A stretch of 57,241 nucleotides of DNA from Candidatus Tabaqchalia intestinavium (GTDB lineage: Bacteria; Bacillota; Clostridia; Oscillospirales; CAJFTT01). The position numbers were made by a program, and so were the translations under genes. Position 1 is the stretch's first letter. Each line of letters begins with the position of its first letter. The notes beneath the pieces were generated by a model. The model worked only from the letters and a program-made list of their open reading frames with translations. It ran no database searches and was not told the origin of the DNA. The stretch spans positions 1-57,241 of the forward strand of contig CAJFTT010000059.1 in NCBI GenBank assembly GCA_904420005.1. The letters run 5' to 3'. Of the stretch, positions 54,393 through 57,241 are shown in pieces.

Positions 54393-54737
54393 ATGGATTT
54401 GTCGCGATTTTTTCAGAAAGCGCCGCTGATTCCCGCCATTGTGCAGGAGGCGGAAACGGGTCAAGTGCTGATGCTCGCGTATATGAATGAAGAATCGCTG
54501 CGCCGCACGATGGAGACAGGCTATACCTGGTTTTTCAGCCGATCGAGGCAGGAATTGTGGAATAAGGGCGCGACGTCAGGCCACGTGCAGAAGGTCCATT
54601 GTATTCATACCGACTGCGACGATGACACGCTGCTCGTGACAGTGACGCAGACAGGGGCCGCTTGCCATACTGGCAATAAGACTTGCTTTTTCCGGGAAAT
54701 ATGGCAGGAGAAAGCACACGAGGAGGAACAGGCGTGA
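54393..54737 (+). CDS. hisI: Phosphoribosyl-AMP cyclohydrolase
   Basis: A 114-residue PRA-CH (opens the adenine ring of PR-AMP). [24 protein letters not shown], the metal/zinc block [29 protein letters not shown] (Cys/Asp/His ligands) are intact. The start is the ATG at 54393 with GGGAGGGG ten bases upstream; GTG at 54384 sits on top of that motif. The hisE domain is a separate gene here, overlapping the hisI stop by four bases. Confidence 0.95.
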   Translation: MDLSRFFQKAPLIPAIVQEAETGQVLMLAYMNEESLRRTMETGYTWFFSRSRQELWNKGATSGHVQKVHCIHTDCDDDTLLVTVTQTGAACHTGNKTCFFREIWQEKAHEEEQA

Positions 54738-55066
54738 ACAAGGAACTGTATGACGTGATTCTGGACCGGCGGGCGCATCCGCAGGAGGGATCGTATACCA
54801 ACTATCTGTTTGAAAAGGGGCTGGACAAGATCCTCAAAAAGGTGGGGGAGGAGTCGGCGGAAACGATCATCGCGGCCAAAAACTTGGCGGCAGGCAATGG
54901 CAGCGAGGAAGAACTGGTGGGGGAGATTAACGACCTGCTCTATCATGTCTGGGTTATGATGGCGCAGTGCGGGATTTCCTATGAGGCCGTCGCGGAGGAG
55001 AATGCTCGCCGCAGCCAGAAAATTGGCAACCTCAAGCCCATGAAAGTGGTCGATCGGAACACCTGA
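54734..55066 (+). CDS. hisE: Phosphoribosyl-ATP pyrophosphatase
   Basis: A 110-residue MazG-superfamily pyrophosphohydrolase (PR-ATP to PR-AMP). [33 protein letters not shown] and [18 protein letters not shown] carry the acidic metal residues. The GTG start at 54734 follows AGGAGG and overlaps the hisI stop (GTGA); the frame upstream of it is part of hisI. It ends the his operon; a terminator-like hairpin follows. Confidence 0.95.
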   Translation: MNKELYDVILDRRAHPQEGSYTNYLFEKGLDKILKKVGEESAETIIAAKNLAAGNGSEEELVGEINDLLYHVWVMMAQCGISYEAVAEENARRSQKIGNLKPMKVVDRNT

Positions 55067-55181
55067 GTTTTTCCCGTTTGCGCCTTTGCAGCGCCGCTTT
55101 GTCCGCACTGTGTTTTTGGAACGCGGACAGTGCGCGGGGGCCGTGATATGCGCAGGGCAGAGACGGGATTGTTCCTTTCGC

Positions 55182-55232
55182 AAAAAATCCGCAGCCGGAT
55201 GGCAAAAATGCTTTTCGGCCTGCGGATTTTGT
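55182..55232 (+). terminator. his operon terminator-like hairpin overlapping the guaA promoter
   Basis: AAAATCCGCAG (55184-55194) and CTGCGGATTTT (55220-55230) form a perfect 11-bp stem. The U-tail is short. The -10 box of guaA follows after four bases, so termination and initiation may interact. Confidence 0.6.
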
Positions 55233-55234
55233 GG

Positions 55235-55240
55235 TATAAT
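55235..55240 (+). promoter_or_regulatory. guaA promoter -10 (extended)
   Basis: TATAAT preceded by TGG, an extended -10 motif; the -35 is poor (TTTTCG at 17 bp). Confidence 0.65.
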
Positions 55241-55254
55241 GAAAAAAATATTTT

Positions 55255-55291
55255 TTCCGCCAGGCAGCAAGTGCCTGATTGCCCGGCGGAA
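55255..55291 (+). promoter_or_regulatory. guaA leader stem-loop
   Basis: Outer stem TTCCGCC / GGCGGAA encloses an inner hairpin AGGCA / TGCCT. It lies in the transcribed leader 48 bases before the start codon; it is not a recognisable purine riboswitch. Confidence 0.5.
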
Positions 55292-55338
55292 GGGATAGGG
55301 CGTTTCAAAACATTCCAGTGGGGAAAGGGACGATCTTT

Positions 55339-56865
55339 TTGCAGGAGAAAATACTGGTTCTGGATTTTGGCGGACAATATAATCAGCTCATCGCCCGCCG
55401 CGTGCGCGAATGCAACGTCTATTGTGAGGTGCGGCCGTACACCCTGTCGGTAGAGGAGATTCGGGCGTTTGTGCCGCAGGGGATTATTTTCACCGGCGGC
55501 CCCAACAGCGTTTATGCGCCCGGCGCGCCGCAGTGCGATCCCGCGATTTTTTCTCTGGGCGTGCCGGTGCTGGGCATTTGTTACGGCATGCAGACCATGG
55601 CAAAGACGCTGGGCGGAGAGGTGGCTTCGCCCGATACCCGGGAATATGGGAAAACGATGGTTTCTCTGGGCGACAGCGCCCTGTTTGCCGGCATACCGCG
55701 CGAGACGGTCTGCTGGATGAGCCATACCGATTATGTCAAAACGCTGCCTGCCGGTTTTTCCTGTGTTGCGACGACAGAGGCGTGCCCCAACGCCGCGATG
55801 GAGGATCGAACGCGCGGCCTTTATGGCGTCCAGTTTCATCCGGAGGTGCTGCATACGGAGCACGGGACGCAAATGCTGCGCAATTTCCTGTTCTCGGTTT
55901 GCGGTTGCACGGGACAGTGGACCATGCGGCAGTACGCGGCCGATATGATCGCCTCCCTGCGTGAGAAGATTGGCGACGGCAAAGTGCTGTGCGGCCTGTC
56001 CGGCGGAGTGGACAGCTCTGTGGCGGCGACGCTTTTGCAGCGTGCGGTTGGCCGGCAGCTGACCTGTATTTTTGTGGACACTGGCTTAATGCGCAAGGAT
56101 GAAGGCGACGAAGTCGAGCGCGCGTTTGCGGACCGGGATCTCAACTTTGTCCGGGTGAATGCGGGAGAACGCTTTTTTGCCAGATTGAAGGGCGTGGAGG
56201 ACCCGGAGGCCAAGCGCAAAATCATCGGAGAGGAATTCATCCGCGTGTTTGAGCAGGAGGCGAAAAAAATCGGCCAGGTGGATTTCCTGGTGCAGGGGAC
56301 GATTTATCCGGACGTCATTGAGTCCGGCGCAGGGGATGCGGCGGTGATCAAGAGCCACCATAATGTCGGCGGCCTGCCGGATTACGTCGATTTTCGAGAG
56401 ATTGTCGAGCCGTTGCGGCTGCTGTTTAAGGATGAAGTGCGCCAACTCGGGCAAGAGTTAGGCCTGCCGGATTATCTTGTCTGGCGGCAGCCGTTCCCGG
56501 GACCGGGGCTGGGAATCCGTGTTCTCGGTGAAGTCACACAGGAGAAAGTTCGGATTTTGCAGGAAGCGGATGCGATTTTTCGTGCGGAGATCGAAGCAGC
56601 CGGCCTGGGACGGGAAGTCAACCAGTGCTTTGCCGTGCTCACACCCATGCGCTCGGTCGGCGTGATGGGGGATGAACGCACGTATGATTATACGTTGGCG
56701 CTGCGCGCAGTTACCACGACGGATTTCATGACAGCGGATTGGGCGCACCTGCCGTATGATTTATTGGAGCGCGTTTCCAACCGGATCATTAATGAAGTCA
56801 AGCATATTAACCGTATCGTCTATGATATCACGAGCAAGCCTCCCGCAACGATAGAATGGGAGTAA
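55339..56865 (+). CDS. guaA: GMP synthase (glutamine-hydrolysing)
   Basis: A 508-residue GuaA, converting XMP to GMP. Amidotransferase domain with nucleophile Cys81 (GICYGMQ), His167 and Glu169 (QFHPEV). PP-loop SGGVDSS at 221-227 in the ATP pyrophosphatase domain. C-terminal dimerisation domain ending [12 protein letters not shown] use the TTG at 55339 with GGGGAAAGGGA upstream; it gives the expected [16 protein letters not shown] start. The 3' end of guaA is a known integration target for genomic islands, and a recombinase gene faces it here. Confidence 0.96.
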   Translation: MQEKILVLDFGGQYNQLIARRVRECNVYCEVRPYTLSVEEIRAFVPQGIIFTGGPNSVYAPGAPQCDPAIFSLGVPVLGICYGMQTMAKTLGGEVASPDTREYGKTMVSLGDSALFAGIPRETVCWMSHTDYVKTLPAGFSCVATTEACPNAAMEDRTRGLYGVQFHPEVLHTEHGTQMLRNFLFSVCGCTGQWTMRQYAADMIASLREKIGDGKVLCGLSGGVDSSVAATLLQRAVGRQLTCIFVDTGLMRKDEGDEVERAFADRDLNFVRVNAGERFFARLKGVEDPEAKRKIIGEEFIRVFEQEAKKIGQVDFLVQGTIYPDVIESGAGDAAVIKSHHNVGGLPDYVDFREIVEPLRLLFKDEVRQLGQELGLPDYLVWRQPFPGPGLGIRVLGEVTQEKVRILQEADAIFRAEIEAAGLGREVNQCFAVLTPMRSVGVMGDERTYDYTLALRAVTTTDFMTADWAHLPYDLLERVSNRIINEVKHINRIVYDITSKPPATIEWE

Positions 56866-56873
56866 TTAACCCA

Positions 56874-56910
56874 ACCCCGGAAACCCGCATAAACACTGGG
56901 TTTTCGGGGT
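56874..56910. terminator. Hairpin between guaA and the integrase
   Basis: ACCCCGGAAACCC (56874-56886) pairs with GGGTTTTCGGGGT (56898-56910), with mismatches in the middle. The U-tail is weak in both directions. It probably ends both convergent transcripts and may have come with the element. Confidence 0.6.
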
Positions 56911-56924
56911 CTTCTTATGCCTCG

Positions 56925-56953
56925 AAGTACACGAAAAGTACACGGAAGTACAT
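56925..56953. repeat. Three helically phased AAGTACAC repeats
   Basis: AAGTACAC at 56925 and 56936 and AAGTACAT at 56946, at 11- and 10-base steps, i.e. once per helical turn on one DNA face. They lie between the integrase stop and guaA, where recombinase or excisionase binding sites would be expected. Confidence 0.65.
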
Positions 56954-56959
56954 TTCAGC

Positions 56960-57241
56960 CTATGCGCACAGAGCGTTCAGCTGCTCCATAATCTGCACAT
57001 TCTTGTGCGGATACAGGTGGGCATAGATTTCAAGAGTCGTTTCAATGTTTTCATGCCCCAGCCGTTCGCTGATGTACAAAACGGAGACGCCAAGCTCAAT
57101 CAGTAGGCTGGCGTGGCTGTGCCTGAGATCATGCACGCGGATTTTCTTTGCACCGCTTAGCTGGCAACCTCTCTCCATCTCGTGATATAAAAAGCTTTTT
57201 GTCACATCGAAAAGCCTGTCCCCCTCCTCATAATCTACAAG
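56960..57241 (-). CDS. Tyrosine recombinase (integrase), C-terminal part, runs off the window
   Basis: About 93 residues of the catalytic domain, from the window edge to the stop. It contains VHDLRHSHASLL (Arg of the R-H-R-Y set with the H-x-x-R motif), ISERLGHENIETTLEIY (His and the Tyr-bearing helix) and IYAHLYPHK. The frame remains open to 57241 (LVDYEEGDRLFDVTKSFLYHEM...), so the GTG at 57205 is not a real start. It resembles Int proteins of Tn916/phage-like elements. It faces guaA with 94 bases between the stop codons, the usual geometry of an att-proximal int gene. Confidence 0.88.
   Translation of the reverse strand, partial: LVDYEEGDRLFDVTKSFLYHEMERGCQLSGAKKIRVHDLRHSHASLLIELGVSVLYISERLGHENIETTLEIYAHLYPHKNVQIMEQLNALCA

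Noticed and set aside
55067-55338. Guanine riboswitch upstream of guaA
   Set aside because: The conserved purine-riboswitch core was not found; only generic hairpins are visible.

Overview
The window looks like a GC-rich genome of the class Clostridia (Bacillota) from an endospore-forming lineage. Evidence: a PolC-type replicative polymerase, the gene order spoVB-like / mazG / hup / rqcP / yabP / yabQ / divIC / yabR known from Bacillus and Clostridia, HemZ, a CIRCE-controlled groES-groEL operon, and sigma-A-like promoters with 17-bp spacers. Christensenellales- or Oscillospirales-like is my best guess; the sequence alone does not settle it. From about 4.8 kb to 56.9 kb every recognised protein gene is on the + strand. 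Only two tRNA genes break this, so the backbone appears co-oriented with replication.

Layout. 1-2.6 kb: an AT-richer accessory operon on the - strand (two small hypothetical proteins, a DUF4314 protein, an S24/LexA-like peptidase without its DNA-binding half, an ImmA/IrrE metallopeptidase and a zinc-ribbon protein). It lies downstream of the 3' end of tRNA-fMet and looks like part of a mobile element. 3.4-7.9 kb: D-lactate dehydrogenase (- strand), a beta-CASP RNase-like protein and RmuC. 7.9-10 kb: an AT-rich membrane acyltransferase between an intergenic repeat copy and a structured non-coding stretch ending in tRNA-Thr. 10.2-18.5 kb: RecJ, Rsh, Dtd, an MBL hydrolase, HemZ, a uridine-kinase-like protein and a zinc-ribbon protein. 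18.5-20.7 kb: purine nucleoside phosphorylase, a frameshifted DUF6125-like gene and MTA/SAH nucleosidase. 20.8-25.8 kb: the yab/sporulation/division cluster. 26.1-29.3 kb: an amidohydrolase, an orphan class I fumarase alpha subunit and an RlmL-type methyltransferase. 29.4-31.5 kb: groES-groEL. 31.8-38.1 kb: a sugar isomerase-like protein, an aminotransferase, PurB and SecD-SecF. 38.3-41.5 kb: a hexuronate operon (TIM-barrel isomerase, UxaC, UxuA). 41.6-47.0 kb: IspG and PolC. 47.1-55.1 kb: a complete his operon, hisZGDCBHAFIE. 55.3-56.9 kb: guaA.

The right edge holds the C-terminal half of a tyrosine recombinase facing guaA, with helically phased direct repeats and a hairpin between them. This arrangement suggests an integrative element at the 3' end of guaA, so both ends of the window touch mobile DNA.

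The items most worth a second look are: the guaA-adjacent integrase with its phased repeats; the DNA-binding-less S24 protein encoded with an ImmA-type protease; two copies of a dispersed intergenic repeat, one driven by a consensus promoter; the single-base frameshift in the DUF6125-like gene; the U1-A72 end of tRNA-fMet; and a 17-bp perfect palindrome that contains the -35 box of the aminotransferase promoter. I found no CRISPR array, rRNA gene, complete insertion sequence or recognisable riboswitch.
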